Shown here in pieces: positions 24,373 to 34,301 of a stretch of 34,730 nucleotides of DNA. Each line of letters opens with the position of its first letter. The first letter of the stretch is position 1. Position numbers and translations under genes: made by a program. Under the pieces are notes generated by a model. It was not told the origin of the DNA and did not search any database. It saw only the letters and a list, made by a program, of their open reading frames with translations. Origin of the DNA: Sphingopyxis sp. KK2 (GTDB lineage Bacteria > Pseudomonadota > Alphaproteobacteria > Sphingomonadales > Sphingomonadaceae); the NCBI RefSeq assembly GCF_001990265.1, contig NZ_LYVN01000028.1:1-34730 (forward strand), read 5' to 3'.

Positions 24373-25887
24373 TCAGCCGGTCAGCCCCAGCCCGTCGAGT
24401 ACCGCGCTGCCAAAGATCGCGCGGTGCGCAGGATCGGGGATCAGCCGGTCGCGCGCCGCGCGCCAGCGCTGCAGATCCTCGCCATAGTCGGCCGCCACCC
24501 GCGCCGCATCGAGGTGGCAGCTCTTGGCCCAATGGCGCGTGAACGCGACGCCTTCGCGGTCGAGCAGCTCGACCACCCGCGCATAGGCTTCCGCCGTGCG
24601 GGCGCTGCGCGGTCCGTCGAAGTCGATCACCGCATTATGCGTGAAGCGTGCGGGCGCCAGCAGCCCCTGTGCCCGTTCCATGAAACGCAGGGTCACCGCG
24701 GTCGAACCGCCATGGCGCGTATAGACGCCGCAGATCAGCTCGAAGACATGCGGCAGGTCGGCACGGTCGATCGTGACCGAGGCGTTGAACAGGTCGGCGA
24801 GCGGGCGGTGGGTATCGAGCCCCTCGCCCCATGTCCCATGCACCGGCGGATCGTCGACATCGGGACCCGCCGCATAGCCCATCTTCATCGCGAACTGGAG
24901 CAGCGCGCCGCGCGCCCAGGGATAATCGTCGAGCAGCCGGCCGAGCAGGCTGAGCGCATCATAGCCCGCGCCGAGCTGCCCCGGCGTCGCCTGGTCGTAA
25001 TTGGCGCGCCATGGCTCGGCATAAAGGAAGCGCAGCATCGCCGGCCGCTTGAACGGCTTGTAGGGATTGACGATCATCTGGACGAAATCGGGGTCGCGAT
25101 CGAGCGCATAGGCCTTGGAGAAACGCCGAAAATCGCCCGCCGCCAGCCAATCGAGCGCCGCGCATTCGACCTTGCGCAAATTCTGGATCGGCCGGACGAG
25201 GAATTTTGGGACGCTGTCGACGACGAGCGCGGGGACGATTCCCAGCGCGCCGACGGGCAGCTGCGCGGCGGCAAAGACATCGTCGTCGCGGACCGGGGTC
25301 GAGCCGGTGGCGGCGACAAAGGCATCGCTCATCACTCCCGCTGCGGGCTCGATCCAATGCACCCCCGCCGGGGTCACGAGTTGCACCGCGCGGATATGGT
25401 CCTGGATACCCCCGCGCGTCACCATCGAGCCATGCGTGCCCGTCGCCGCGGCGCCCGCGAAGGTCTGGCCATTGCCCGCCCCGCTGGTCCACAGCGAACG
25501 CCCCTGTTGTTCGAGCTTGTCCGACACCTCGTCGACGAGCGCCCCCGCCTCGACGAGCATCAGCCCCGACGCGTCGACGCCCGGACGCACATCGTCGGCG
25601 GCGATGCGGAAGCAGCGATTGAAGCGGCGGGTATGGAGGAGCCAGGCGTCCGAACAGATATTGACGTTCGACGGCGACCAGCCCGCGCCCAGCGGCCGGA
25701 CGCGCTTGCCCGCGACGCGTGCCTTCTCCAGCCATTCGCGCACCGCGGCGGCGGCGAGTCCGATCTCGTCGCGCCCGCGCGGCGCGTCGCCGCTCCGCAG
25801 GCCGAATCGCACCGCATCCTCGCACACGCCGGTGCCGTGATAATTGGTCCAGCGACCCGATTCGCCGATGGGGATGATGGGCATCAT
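24373..25887 (-). CDS. FAD-dependent oxidase of the D-arabinono-1,4-lactone oxidase type
   Basis: 504 residues. The N-terminal half (about 40-210) is a PCMH-type FAD-binding domain with GAGWSPSN, SGAGNGQTFAGAAATGTHGS and GALGIVPAL; the C-terminal half (about 230-500) matches the ALO-type substrate domain (ending with HWAKSCHLD). Relatives oxidise aldonolactones or sugars alcohols with oxygen or a dehydrogenase acceptor. The position usually occupied by the FAD-linking His (G-x-GHS) is Trp70, so FAD is probably non-covalent. The ATG overlaps the stop of the small upstream gene by four bases. Substrate is not deducible. Confidence 0.83.
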   Translation of the reverse strand: MMPIIPIGESGRWTNYHGTGVCEDAVRFGLRSGDAPRGRDEIGLAAAAVREWLEKARVAGKRVRPLGAGWSPSNVNICSDAWLLHTRRFNRCFRIAADDVRPGVDASGLMLVEAGALVDEVSDKLEQQGRSLWTSGAGNGQTFAGAAATGTHGSMVTRGGIQDHIRAVQLVTPAGVHWIEPAAGVMSDAFVAATGSTPVRDDDVFAAAQLPVGALGIVPALVVDSVPKFLVRPIQNLRKVECAALDWLAAGDFRRFSKAYALDRDPDFVQMIVNPYKPFKRPAMLRFLYAEPWRANYDQATPGQLGAGYDALSLLGRLLDDYPWARGALLQFAMKMGYAAGPDVDDPPVHGTWGEGLDTHRPLADLFNASVTIDRADLPHVFELICGVYTRHGGSTAVTLRFMERAQGLLAPARFTHNAVIDFDGPRSARTAEAYARVVELLDREGVAFTRHWAKSCHLDAARVAADYGEDLQRWRAARDRLIPDPAHRAIFGSAVLDGLGLTG

Positions 25888-26213
25888 GCCTCTCCCAGCG
25901 GCTGGATGCCGGCATGCGCGCGCCAGGCGACGGTGACCGGCCGGATCAGCCCGAGCGTCGCGATCGCGACGAGCATCTGCCGCCGCGTCGTATAGACGCG
26001 CAGGTCGCACAGCCCGTGATCGGCCTCGGGCGTCACGAAAGGCTGCCGCGCTTCCGCAGCGAAACCCCAATATTTCAGCGTCACGACCATCGATTCTTCG
26101 TCGAGCGGCCGCGGATTGGCGATCGACACGAAAATGTCGCCCTGCCCCGCCAGATATTGCCCGACGAGCAGCGCCAGTAACAGCGCCGCCAGCCCCCATC
26201 CGATCCACATCAT
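25884..26213 (-). CDS. Small membrane-anchored protein coupled to the FAD oxidase, function unknown
   Basis: 109 residues. It starts with an N-terminal hydrophobic segment (about residues 2-22) that can be a membrane anchor or uncleaved signal, followed by a polar domain with VVTLKYWGF, a single Cys (LCDLRVYTTRR) and a second moderately hydrophobic stretch (about 79-92). I do not recognise it. The ATG at 26213 has AAGGGA 8 bases upstream; the following gene starts within its stop codon (ATGA), so the two are made together, suggesting a shared process such as anchoring or electron transfer for the oxidase (inference). Confidence 0.7.
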   Translation of the reverse strand: MMWIGWGLAALLLALLVGQYLAGQGDIFVSIANPRPLDEESMVVTLKYWGFAAEARQPFVTPEADHGLCDLRVYTTRRQMLVAIATLGLIRPVTVAWRAHAGIQPLGEA

Positions 26214-26267
26214 GGCCAAATCCCTTCGTGCGTTCGGTCGGCGTTCCGACTCTGCGACCCCGAAGAG

Positions 26268-26312
26268 GACGGGCAATTTTTCCTGCCCGTCTGCATCAAC
26301 TAGCTGTATAGG
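26268..26312 (+). promoter_or_regulatory. Putative rnd promoter: dyad at about -40 and TATAGG at -10
   Basis: TATAGG (26307-26312) ends six bases before the rnd ATG, the spacing of a leaderless message. No -35 box is seen; instead a perfect dyad GACGGGCA-N8-TGCCCGTC (26268-26291) is centred about 40 bases before the ATG. It lies between two divergent genes and could also be a small hairpin. The AGG could alternatively act as a ribosome site. Confidence 0.4.
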
Positions 26313-26318
26313 CGCGGC

Positions 26319-27524
26319 ATGCAAGTCCATCCGCTCATCGAAACCAGCGCCGCGCTCGTCGAATTCTGTGATCTCATCAAGGACAGCGATTTCATCGCCG
26401 TCGACACCGAGTTCATGCGCGAAAACACCTTCTGGCCCGAACTGTGCCTGATCCAGGTCGCGAACAGCGAGCATGCCGCCGCGATCGACCCGCTGGCCAA
26501 GGACATGGAGCTCAAGCCGCTGCTCGACCTGCTCGTCGACAATGAGGATATGCTCAAGGTCTTCCACGCCGGCGGGCAGGATGTCGAAATCATCTTCAAC
26601 CTGACCGGCAAGACCCCGCACCCGATCTTCGACACCCAGATCGGCCAGATGGCGCTCGGCCAGGCCGAACAGGTCGGCTATTCGAACCTCGTCGAAGCAT
26701 GGATCGGCATCCAGCTCGACAAGGGCGCGCGCTTCACCGACTGGAGCCGCCGCCCGCTCGACAAGCGGCAGATCGACTATGCGATCGGCGACGTCACCCA
26801 TCTCGCCAAGATTTTCCCGATGATGCTCAAAAAGCTCGTCAAGACCGGGCGCGGCCACTGGCTCGACGAGGAAATGGAAAAGCTCGCCGATCCGTCGAAC
26901 TACAGCGTCGATCCCAATGACGCCTGGCACCGGATCAAGATTCCGTCGCGCAAGCCCGATGTGCTCGGCCGCCTGCAGGCGCTCGCCGCATGGCGCGAGC
27001 GCGAGGCACGGTCGAAGAACCTGCCGCGCGGCCGCATCGTCAAGGACGAGACGCTCGCCGACCTCGCCGCGCATCCGCCGAAGGACCAGGACGGGCTGGG
27101 CCGCGTGCGCGGGCTGTCGGCGACCTGGCGGTCGAACGACATCGGCAGCCGCCTGATGGACGCGCTCGACAATGCGAAGCCGCTCGACCGCGACGACATG
27201 CCCGACCGCGCGCCGCGCGGCCCGGGCCTGGGCAAGGAAGGCGTGCTTGTCGCCGACCTGCTCAAGCTGCTGCTGAAAATCCGCGGGCGCGAACTCAATG
27301 TCGCGGCACGGCTGATCGCGCGCAGCGACGACCTGGAGGCGCTCGCCGCCGGGCGCCGCGACAATATCGCGATGCTGCAGGGCTGGCGCTACGACGTCTT
27401 CGGCCATGCCGCACTCGACCTCGTCGAAGGGCGGATGGGCTTTGCCGTCCAGCACGGCAAGCTGGTGATGAGCAAGATCGAGGCGCCGACCCCGGTCGAT
27501 GCCGCGCCGGTCGACGCCGCCTAA
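26319..27524 (+). CDS. rnd: Ribonuclease D
   Basis: 401 residues. The DEDDy 3'-5' exonuclease domain (about 1-175) has Asp29 and Glu31 (VDTEFM), Asp88 (GGQDVE), Tyr154 and Asp158 (IDYAIGDVTHL). An HRDC domain follows (about 210-290) and a second HRDC-like region with a basic tail (about 300-385). RNase D trims the 3' ends of tRNA and other stable RNA. Its stop (TAA, 27522-27524) shares two bases with the convergent stop of ppx (TAG on the minus strand). Confidence 0.95.
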   Translation: MQVHPLIETSAALVEFCDLIKDSDFIAVDTEFMRENTFWPELCLIQVANSEHAAAIDPLAKDMELKPLLDLLVDNEDMLKVFHAGGQDVEIIFNLTGKTPHPIFDTQIGQMALGQAEQVGYSNLVEAWIGIQLDKGARFTDWSRRPLDKRQIDYAIGDVTHLAKIFPMMLKKLVKTGRGHWLDEEMEKLADPSNYSVDPNDAWHRIKIPSRKPDVLGRLQALAAWREREARSKNLPRGRIVKDETLADLAAHPPKDQDGLGRVRGLSATWRSNDIGSRLMDALDNAKPLDRDDMPDRAPRGPGLGKEGVLVADLLKLLLKIRGRELNVAARLIARSDDLEALAAGRRDNIAMLQGWRYDVFGHAALDLVEGRMGFAVQHGKLVMSKIEAPTPVDAAPVDAA

Positions 27525-29014
27525 AGCAGCAGCAATTCGGGCTTCGCGTCGAGCGCCTGCGCGAGCGAGCGCAGACGGCGATCGACCGATTCGCCTGCCA
27601 GATGATGCCAGCCCGCATCGAGACTGAGGACCAGCTTGCCCTTGTCGAGAGCGATGCGGCTGGCCTTGAGCGGCGCTTCGACCCCGCCGGTCAGGCGCTG
27701 GGCAAGCCGGATCGCAAGCCCCCATTGGCGCGCGCGCGCCAGTCGCTCGCCCGAAACAAGCGATCCCATCGGCGGGAAATCGCCGTCGGCGCCGCCGAAA
27801 CCCGCGTGCAGCGCGCGCGCGAGAAGGATGCGGCCAGGAATATCGATGCCGCGCCAATTGCCGTGCAGGCCAATCTCGGTGCCGCGATCGGCGCGGAAAT
27901 CGGGGTTTGCGGACCAGGCGACGTCGCTGAGCAGGCTCGCGGCGAGGCGAATGCGGCTGTCGGCGGTTTTTTCGCTCGCGAACAGCGGCGCGATCCATTC
28001 GGCGAGTGCCGGGCCGTGCGGCGCGAAACGTGCAAGCCGGCGGCCTTCGAACTCGGCGGCGACGATCAGCGGGTCTTGCGCGCGCGTCGCGGGGTCGAGC
28101 GCCTGATAGAGCAATCCTTCGCGCAACCCCGACGACGACACCGTCATGTCGGGCGCGTCGATGATATTGACGAGCGCCGCGAGCAGCGCCGCCGCATCGG
28201 GCAGCGCGGCGGCGCGGTTCGACGCCATGCCCGGGATCGCCCGCAGTTCCTCGAAACTCAATCGCCGCGTCGCGCGGATCAGGCGGCGGAGCGCGGCGCG
28301 CGGCAGCGTGTGCTGGTCGAGCACCGCGAGCGGGTCCTTGGTCAGTTCGAGGTCGAGGCGCGAGAGCGCGCGCCACGACCCGCCAACGAGATAGAGCGGC
28401 AGGCCGGCGCAATCGCCGGGCCAGCCCTTGGCGCGCAGCATCTTGCGGATCGCGCGTTCGAACGCCTGCGGACCCTCCTTGCGCAACGCCGGCAGCCGCA
28501 GCACGCCGAGCGGGAAGCTGTTGCGCCGCCCGACCTCGCCGTTCGATACCTGCGCAAGCTCGAGGCTGCCGCCGCCGAGGTCGACGGCGATGCCGTTCGC
28601 ATCGGGAATCGCGGCGATGACGCCGTAGCCCGCGGCCTCGGCCTCTTCCTGCCCCGACAGCAGGCGGATGGCGAGGCCGGCCTCGGCGGCGCCGGCGATG
28701 AAGTCGGGGCCGTTGGGCGCGTCGCGCACCGCGGCGGTCGCGACGCATTGCACGTCGGCGACCTCCATGTGCTTCGCGAGCAACGCGTAGCGGCGCAGCG
28801 CGAACAACCCGCGTTCGGCATCTTCGGGCGCGATGCGGCCGTCGATCGCAAGGCCGCGACCGAGGCCGGCGGCGACCTTTTCGTTGAAGATCACCGCGGG
28901 CGCGCGCGGCGGGCCTTCATAGACGACGAGGCGGACCGAGTTCGAGCCGATGTCGATGACCGCCGAGCGGTGGATTTTGGGGGCGGGGGTTCGGCGGAAC
29001 GGCAATTTTATCAA
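27521..29014 (-). CDS. ppx: Exopolyphosphatase / GppA-type phosphatase
   Basis: 497 residues. The ASKHA-fold phosphatase has the P-loop-like motifs [15 protein letters not shown] (about 18-33), [25 protein letters not shown] and [10 protein letters not shown]. The C-terminal helical HD-like region (about 300-490) fits long Ppx. The family hydrolyses polyphosphate from its ends or pppGpp; both activities are possible. The start is a TTG at 29014 whose TTGA overlaps the ppk1 stop, so it is translationally coupled; no ATG or GTG gives a complete first motif. Ppk1 and Ppx directly next to each other is a common arrangement for synthesis and breakdown of polyphosphate. Confidence 0.93.
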   Translation of the reverse strand: MIKLPFRRTPAPKIHRSAVIDIGSNSVRLVVYEGPPRAPAVIFNEKVAAGLGRGLAIDGRIAPEDAERGLFALRRYALLAKHMEVADVQCVATAAVRDAPNGPDFIAGAAEAGLAIRLLSGQEEAEAAGYGVIAAIPDANGIAVDLGGGSLELAQVSNGEVGRRNSFPLGVLRLPALRKEGPQAFERAIRKMLRAKGWPGDCAGLPLYLVGGSWRALSRLDLELTKDPLAVLDQHTLPRAALRRLIRATRRLSFEELRAIPGMASNRAAALPDAAALLAALVNIIDAPDMTVSSSGLREGLLYQALDPATRAQDPLIVAAEFEGRRLARFAPHGPALAEWIAPLFASEKTADSRIRLAASLLSDVAWSANPDFRADRGTEIGLHGNWRGIDIPGRILLARALHAGFGGADGDFPPMGSLVSGERLARARQWGLAIRLAQRLTGGVEAPLKASRIALDKGKLVLSLDAGWHHLAGESVDRRLRSLAQALDAKPELLLL

Positions 29015-31179
29015 TCTTCGCGCATATTGAGGAGGAGCGTCGGGACGTCCTGGCGCTGGTGGAGCGCGGTGCCGCGACCCGACAGCGACGGGTTCGTCAT
29101 GAAATAATGGTGCAAGTTGAATGGCTTGTCGCCCGGAGCGAGACGCACATAGGTGCCGTCGGGTTGCAGCACCCAGCTTTGCTCATTGTCGATGAGGTTC
29201 GCGACGAGCACCTGGTCCAGTATCTGGTCGTGGACCGTCGGATTCTCGATCGGGATCATATATTCGACGCGGCGGTCGAAGTTGCGCGGCATCCAGTCGG
29301 CGCTGGAAATATAGAGCTTGGCCTTGCGGTGCGGCAGCGCCGCGCCGTTGGCAAAGGCCCAGACGCGGCTATGTTCGAGGAAGCGGCCGACGACCGATTT
29401 GACGCGGATCGTTTCGGACAGACCCGGAACCCCGGGACGCAGGCAACAGATGCCGCGCACGACGAGTTCGATCGGCACTCCCGCCGCGCTGGCCTCGTAC
29501 AATTTGTCGATGATGTCGGGGTCGACGAGGCTGTTCATCTTGGCCCAGACGCCCGAGGGCTGCCCCGCCCGCGCCGCCGCGGTTTCAGCGTCGATCAACT
29601 GGCTGAGATGCGCGCGCATGTTGAGCGGCGACATGGTGATCATGTCGAGCCGTTCGGGTTCGACATAGCCGGTGATGTAATTGAACAATTGCGCGGCATC
29701 GCGCCCCGCACGCGGGTCGGCGGTGAAGAAGCTGAGGTCGGTGTAGATGCGTGCGGTGATCGGGTGGTAGTTGCCGGTGCCGAAGTGGCAATAGGTCTTG
29801 TACCCCTGCCCTTCGCGGCGCACGACCATCGAGATCTTGGCGTGGGTCTTCCACTCGATGAAGCCGTAGACGACCTGCACCCCGGCGCGTTCGAGCTGGT
29901 TCGCCCAGAGCAGATTCTGCTCCTCGTCGAAGCGCGCCTTCAATTCGACTACCGCGGTTACCGACTTGCCCGCCTCGGCCGCCTCGATCAGCGCGCGGAT
30001 GACCGGCGACTGGTTGCCCGCACGATAGAGCGTCTGCTTGATCGCGACGACGTCGGGATCGGCCGCCGCCTGACGCAGGAAGGACAGGACGACGTCGAAG
30101 CTTTCATAGGGGTGATGGACGAGGATGTCCTTCGACCGGATCGCCGCGAAACAGTCGCCGCCATGTTCGCGGATACGTTCGGGAAAACGCGCCGAAAAGG
30201 CCGGGAACTTCAGGTCGGGGCGGTCGACATCGACGAGCGCCGACAGCGCCGCGAGGCCGACGAAACCGTCGATCTTGGCAACGATCGCTTCATGCCCCTG
30301 GATGTCGGCATTGAGCACCGCGGCGAGTTCGCCGGGCATGTCGGCCTCGAGTTCGAGCAGGATGACGCGGCCACGGCGGCGGCGGCGGATCGCGGTGCGG
30401 AACAGGCGCACCAGATCCTCGGCCTCTTCCTCGAGCTCGATGTCGCTGTCGCGGATGATGCGGAACACCCCGCGCGAGCGGATGCGATAGCCGGGGAACA
30501 AGGTGTCGCCGAACAATTCGATCAGATATTCGATCGGCACGAAGCTCGCGGGTTCGCCGGGGACCGAGACGAAGCGCGACAGCGACGGCGGGATCATCAC
30601 CAGTTCGCGGATATGCTCGCCGCCCGCCTTGCGTTCGAGGTCGAAGATGACGCCGAGGCCGCGGTTCGGGATGAAGGGAAAGGGATGCGCCGGATCGAGC
30701 ACCTGCGGGGTGAGGATCGGGAAAATCTGGTCGATGAAATATTGGCGCAGCACGCCGCGCAGCTTGTCGGCGTCCGAGCCCTCGCCATGGACGGTGATGC
30801 CCTGTTCGCCGAGCAGCCGGTGGAGCAATTGCCATTCGCTCTGCTGCTGGTCGACAAGGCGGTTCACCTCTGCCTCGATCTCGGCAAGCTGCTGCCCCGG
30901 CGAGCGGCCGTCGGCGCTGGGATCGTCGATCCCCTGCAACTGCTGGCCCTTCAATCCCGCAACGCGGACCATGAAGAATTCGTCGAGGTTGCTGCCCGAA
31001 ATTGACAGGAAGCGCAGCCGTTCGAGCAGCGGATGCGCAGGATTGCGCGCTTCCTCCATCACCCGCCGATTGAAGGCGAGCCAGCTCAGTTCGCGGTTGA
31101 AAAAGCGTTCGGGACCGAAACCTGGACCCGCCGTATCGGCGTCATTGTCGGCACGGAGTGGCTGGCCAGTCAGGGACAT
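29011..31179 (-). CDS. ppk1: Polyphosphate kinase 1
   Basis: 722 residues, full length. It polymerises the gamma-phosphate of ATP into polyphosphate. The N domain begins with [17 protein letters not shown]; the catalytic His465 is in [10 protein letters not shown] (the HxGTGN phospho-His motif), and His603 in EHSRVWAF is the second conserved His. Mg- and ATP-binding Arg/Glu residues are in the same core ([15 protein letters not shown]). The ATG lies 10 bases inside the hdaA end, with AGGAAAG as ribosome site, and its stop overlaps the ppx start. So it is central to the chain hdaA-ppk1-ppx. Confidence 0.97.
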   Translation of the reverse strand: MSLTGQPLRADNDADTAGPGFGPERFFNRELSWLAFNRRVMEEARNPAHPLLERLRFLSISGSNLDEFFMVRVAGLKGQQLQGIDDPSADGRSPGQQLAEIEAEVNRLVDQQQSEWQLLHRLLGEQGITVHGEGSDADKLRGVLRQYFIDQIFPILTPQVLDPAHPFPFIPNRGLGVIFDLERKAGGEHIRELVMIPPSLSRFVSVPGEPASFVPIEYLIELFGDTLFPGYRIRSRGVFRIIRDSDIELEEEAEDLVRLFRTAIRRRRRGRVILLELEADMPGELAAVLNADIQGHEAIVAKIDGFVGLAALSALVDVDRPDLKFPAFSARFPERIREHGGDCFAAIRSKDILVHHPYESFDVVLSFLRQAAADPDVVAIKQTLYRAGNQSPVIRALIEAAEAGKSVTAVVELKARFDEEQNLLWANQLERAGVQVVYGFIEWKTHAKISMVVRREGQGYKTYCHFGTGNYHPITARIYTDLSFFTADPRAGRDAAQLFNYITGYVEPERLDMITMSPLNMRAHLSQLIDAETAAARAGQPSGVWAKMNSLVDPDIIDKLYEASAAGVPIELVVRGICCLRPGVPGLSETIRVKSVVGRFLEHSRVWAFANGAALPHRKAKLYISSADWMPRNFDRRVEYMIPIENPTVHDQILDQVLVANLIDNEQSWVLQPDGTYVRLAPGDKPFNLHHYFMTNPSLSGRGTALHQRQDVPTLLLNMRED

Positions 31180-31826
31180 ATATCGCTTTCCTGTCGTTCG
31201 AGGAGATCGGGATCGATCAGCCCCTGTGACAGTAATGTTTCACGCGTGAGACGAACGCCGATGGCGCCGCCGCGTTCGAGCGAGGCGGCGTCGAGCGCCG
31301 CGACGATGCGGTGGACCATCGCATAGCTGCGCTCCATGCGCGGCACGATATAGGAGGCGACGCCGGGCGCGAGCGCGATGCCGCGCTGCGCGAACAGCGC
31401 CTCGATCAGGTCGCGGGCGAGACAGTCGTCGGGTTCGCCGATCGCCAGCACCGGCACCGCCGCGAGCCGCGAACGCAAGTCGGGAAGCTGGATATTCCAT
31501 TCCCCCGGCGGCGCGTCGGCGATGATAAGCAAGGGGGTGCCGCTCGCCTGCGCGGCGTTCCAGGCATGGAAAATCTCTTCTTCGGACACGCTGCCGTGCC
31601 CGTCGATCACGCGACCGCCGGTTTCGCGCGCGAACAGCCGGCCAATCAGGCTGCGGCCCGAGCCGCGCGGCCCGGTGAGCACCGCGGTGCGCACCGGCCA
31701 GGTCGAGACATGGCGCAAATAGCGGATCGCCTCGGCATTGCTGGTGCCGACGATCAGCGGGCCGTCGTTGCTGCCGCCCGCGCTCCAATCGAGCGGGAGC
31801 GCGATCTGTCCCGACAGGCGGGCCAT
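31170..31826 (-). CDS. hdaA: Hda/HdaA-type DnaA-related regulatory inactivator
   Basis: 218 residues. An N-terminal clamp-binding motif QIALPL (residues 7-12) is the beta-clamp peptide of Hda. The AAA+ domain follows, with GPRGSGRS as Walker A (Arg in place of Lys, as in E. coli Hda), LLIIADAP as Walker B region, and the C-terminal helical lid with VHRIVAALD. No DNA-binding domain IV, so it is not DnaA. With the clamp, HdaA stimulates ATP hydrolysis by DnaA after replication starts. The ATG overlaps the upstream stop by one base (TGATG); its end overlaps ppk1 by 10 bases. Start chosen by that overlap and the clamp motif. Confidence 0.9.
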   Translation of the reverse strand: MARLSGQIALPLDWSAGGSNDGPLIVGTSNAEAIRYLRHVSTWPVRTAVLTGPRGSGRSLIGRLFARETGGRVIDGHGSVSEEEIFHAWNAAQASGTPLLIIADAPPGEWNIQLPDLRSRLAAVPVLAIGEPDDCLARDLIEALFAQRGIALAPGVASYIVPRMERSYAMVHRIVAALDAASLERGGAIGVRLTRETLLSQGLIDPDLLERQESDICP

Positions 31827-33109
31827 CAGCGACTGATCCGGAGCGTGCTCCCGCTCGCCTGCACCTTGTAGCCGCGCGCTTCGAGCGCGGCCTTCAGCGC
31901 CGCGATGTCGCCGCGGAAGGTCACGCGCATCACCGACGTGCCGCCAAGCGCAAGGCTGGTCGTCGAGGCCGACTGGACACCCGAAACGGCACCGACCGCG
32001 CGTTCGGTCGCCGAGACCGATTCGACGTCGGGCGAGACATATTGGACATTGTAGCTCGACACCCCGACGGTCGGCGCAGCAGGCACGCTGCTGTCGGTTT
32101 CGGCCGGCAGCGCGCCGGCGTCGCCCTCGGCCACCTCGGGCAGTTCCTCGACCGCGACCGGCTTTTCGAGCACGAGATAGGTGTCGGTGCGCAGCACCCC
32201 GGCGGCGAGCGCGTCGGTGTAGAGGCGGTCCATGCGCGCAACGGCCTTTTCCATCATGTCGGGCAGCGCGGCGGGGCTGGGCCCGGTCATCCGAAAGCTG
32301 CCGATCAGCTTGTTGTCGGGGCCGAAGCGCGCGGTAAAATGGCCGGTGATCGGCCCGCCGGGATAGCTGTATTCGACGCGCGCGATCGGCACGAGCACGT
32401 CGGCGGCGCCATATTGATCGAGGATGACGCGCCACCAGACGCGGCCGCGGCGGCCGATCTGTCCCGAATTGAGCAGCAGCGTATCGGCGCCGGTGCCCGC
32501 GGTGCGGACATAGTCGATCGCGCTCTGCCCCGTATTATATTCGGCCCAGGCGCGCTGCCAGGCGCTGCGCTGTTCGAACACCTGCTGCATGCCGTCGACC
32601 GAATAGACCGGGATGACGAGCAGCGGCGGCGAGCGCAAAGTCCGCCCGCTGACGCCGAGGATCTGCCCCGCGCGCACGCGGTCGAACTGGACGCCGAGGC
32701 GCGCGACATAGCGGCGCGGGCCGATCTGCTCTTCCTCGACGACGATCGCAGTGACGATGCCGTCGAGCACCGAATCGCCGAGTGCGGGGCCATCGGTGCC
32801 GTTTGTCTTGCGATAGAGCTGCGCCCAGCCCTGTCGCTGCGCCTCGCGCCAGCCCTTTTCGCGCGCGTCGTCGGCATTGTCGCCGGTGACATCGACGAGG
32901 ATGCCGCTGGCGAGGAAATCGCCGCTGCTGTTGATCGGCGTGATACCGCGGTTGCCGCGCGTGATCTGCCCGTCGACGACGCCGACGACGAGAATCACCG
33001 CGAAAAAGGCGATCAGCGCGGCAAAACGTCGGTCGCGGCGCAGCGCGGTCGGCAAGCGGAGAAGCGGGGCGAAGCGCCGGGCGTTGGTGGGGGAAGCAGC
33101 CGAAATCAT
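31826..33109 (-). CDS. DUF2066-like membrane-anchored protein
   Basis: 427 residues. A membrane segment (about residues 28-46) follows a basic N-terminus, then a periplasmic part with [26 protein letters not shown] (split in the text), typical of DUF2066 starts, and a second half with a long Pro/Ala/Glu linker (about 285-320). The C-terminal 80 residues look like a heavy-metal-associated-type ferredoxin fold ([20 protein letters not shown]) without a CxxC. Function unknown. The gene is divergent from purM and upstream of hdaA with a one-base overlap; the same neighbourhood is known in gammaproteobacteria such as Pseudomonas (from memory). Assignment to DUF2066 is by pattern only. Confidence 0.65.
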   Translation of the reverse strand: MISAASPTNARRFAPLLRLPTALRRDRRFAALIAFFAVILVVGVVDGQITRGNRGITPINSSGDFLASGILVDVTGDNADDAREKGWREAQRQGWAQLYRKTNGTDGPALGDSVLDGIVTAIVVEEEQIGPRRYVARLGVQFDRVRAGQILGVSGRTLRSPPLLVIPVYSVDGMQQVFEQRSAWQRAWAEYNTGQSAIDYVRTAGTGADTLLLNSGQIGRRGRVWWRVILDQYGAADVLVPIARVEYSYPGGPITGHFTARFGPDNKLIGSFRMTGPSPAALPDMMEKAVARMDRLYTDALAAGVLRTDTYLVLEKPVAVEELPEVAEGDAGALPAETDSSVPAAPTVGVSSYNVQYVSPDVESVSATERAVGAVSGVQSASTTSLALGGTSVMRVTFRGDIAALKAALEARGYKVQASGSTLRISR

Positions 33110-33194
33110 CTCTACTCTATGCTCTGCCCCGAATGCGCGTGCCGGACAAGGAAATCATGGCAATTGTCGGCGGGAACCGTTAGTCGCGCGTGCC

Positions 33195-34301
33195 ATGGAT
33201 TCCAAGCACAACCAGCCCGCCGGATACACTTATGCGCAGGCCGGCGTATCGATCGACGCCGGCAATGCGCTGGTCCGTGCCATCGCCCCGCTCGCCCGCG
33301 CGACGCGCCGTCCCGGCGCCGACGCCGACCTCGGCGGATTCGGCGGCTTTTTCGACCTGAAGGCGGCGGGGTTCAACGACCCTCTGCTCGTCGCGGCCAA
33401 TGATGGCGTCGGCACCAAGCTGAAGCTCGCGATCGAATCGGGGCGCCACGACGGGGTCGGGATCGACCTGGTCGCGATGTGCGTCAACGACCTGATCGTG
33501 CAGGGCGCCGAGCCGCTCTTCTTCCTCGACTATTATGCGACCGCCAAGCTCGACAACGACGTCGCGACCGCCGTCGTCGCGAGCATCGCCGAAGGGTGCA
33601 AGCAGGCCGGTTGCGCGCTGATCGGCGGCGAAACCGCCGAAATGCCGGGCATGTACAGCGAGGGCGATTACGACCTCGCGGGCTTCTGCGTCGGCGCGGT
33701 CGAGCGCCACGAGGTGCTCACCGCCGACAAGGTCGCGGCAGGCGACGTGATCCTCGGCCTCGCCTCGTCGGGGGTGCATTCGAACGGCTTCTCGCTCGTG
33801 CGCCGGCTCGCCGCCGACAAGGGCTGGAAACTCGACCGCCCCGCCCTGTTCGACCAGGACGTGCTGCTGATCGACGCGCTGATGGCGCCGACGCGCATCT
33901 ATGTGAAGAGCCTGCTGCCGCTGGTGAAGGGCGGCAAGATCCACGCGCTGGCGCATATCACCGGCGGCGGCCTGCTCGAAAATATCCCGCGCATCCTGCC
34001 CGCCGACCTGCACGCGCATGTCGACGCCGATAACTGGCCGCAGCCGCGGCTGATGGCGTATCTGCAGGCGCAGGGAAATATCGAGCCCGAAGAAATGGCG
34101 CGCACCTTCAACTGCGGCATCGGCATGGCGGTCGTCGTCGCCGAGGGCGACGTCGATGCCGTGACGGCCGCACTGACCGAGGCCGGCGAGACGGTGTTCC
34201 GCATCGGCCATATCGCCGCAGGCGCGAAGGGCTGCACCGTGAGCGGCGGCGCCGAAACCTGGAGCGCGATGGGCGCGTGGACCGCGACGCATAATGGCTA
34301 A
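33195..34301 (+). CDS. purM: Phosphoribosylformylglycinamidine cyclo-ligase (AIR synthetase)
   Basis: 368 residues. AIR synthetase closes the imidazole ring in purine synthesis using ATP. The N-terminal domain has [23 protein letters not shown] (ATP-binding) and [19 protein letters not shown]; the C-terminal domain has [26 protein letters not shown] and [16 protein letters not shown] 33195 is chosen because the family starts here; a longer in-frame reading crosses the divergent gap and the neighbour's start. No convincing ribosome site. purN overlaps its stop by 8 bases. Confidence 0.97.
   Translation: MDSKHNQPAGYTYAQAGVSIDAGNALVRAIAPLARATRRPGADADLGGFGGFFDLKAAGFNDPLLVAANDGVGTKLKLAIESGRHDGVGIDLVAMCVNDLIVQGAEPLFFLDYYATAKLDNDVATAVVASIAEGCKQAGCALIGGETAEMPGMYSEGDYDLAGFCVGAVERHEVLTADKVAAGDVILGLASSGVHSNGFSLVRRLAADKGWKLDRPALFDQDVLLIDALMAPTRIYVKSLLPLVKGGKIHALAHITGGGLLENIPRILPADLHAHVDADNWPQPRLMAYLQAQGNIEPEEMARTFNCGIGMAVVVAEGDVDAVTAALTEAGETVFRIGHIAAGAKGCTVSGGAETWSAMGAWTATHNG

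Noticed and set aside
25884..28748. 954-codon minus-strand open frame across rnd and into ppx
   Set aside because: Only its last 109 codons (25884-26213) make a plausible protein with ribosome site; the rest overlaps rnd and ppx out of frame and has low-complexity Arg-rich composition.
29059..31005. 648-codon plus-strand open frame opposite ppk1
   Set aside because: Antisense shadow of a full-length, motif-complete ppk1.
31170..31826. Loss of Walker A Lys in HdaA as a defect
   Set aside because: E. coli Hda also has GAGRS with Arg at this place, so it is a family trait rather than decay.
32877..33194. N-terminal extension of purM into the divergent neighbour
   Set aside because: The family begins at the ATG at 33195; the extension overlaps the coding part of the DUF2066-like gene and shows no similarity.
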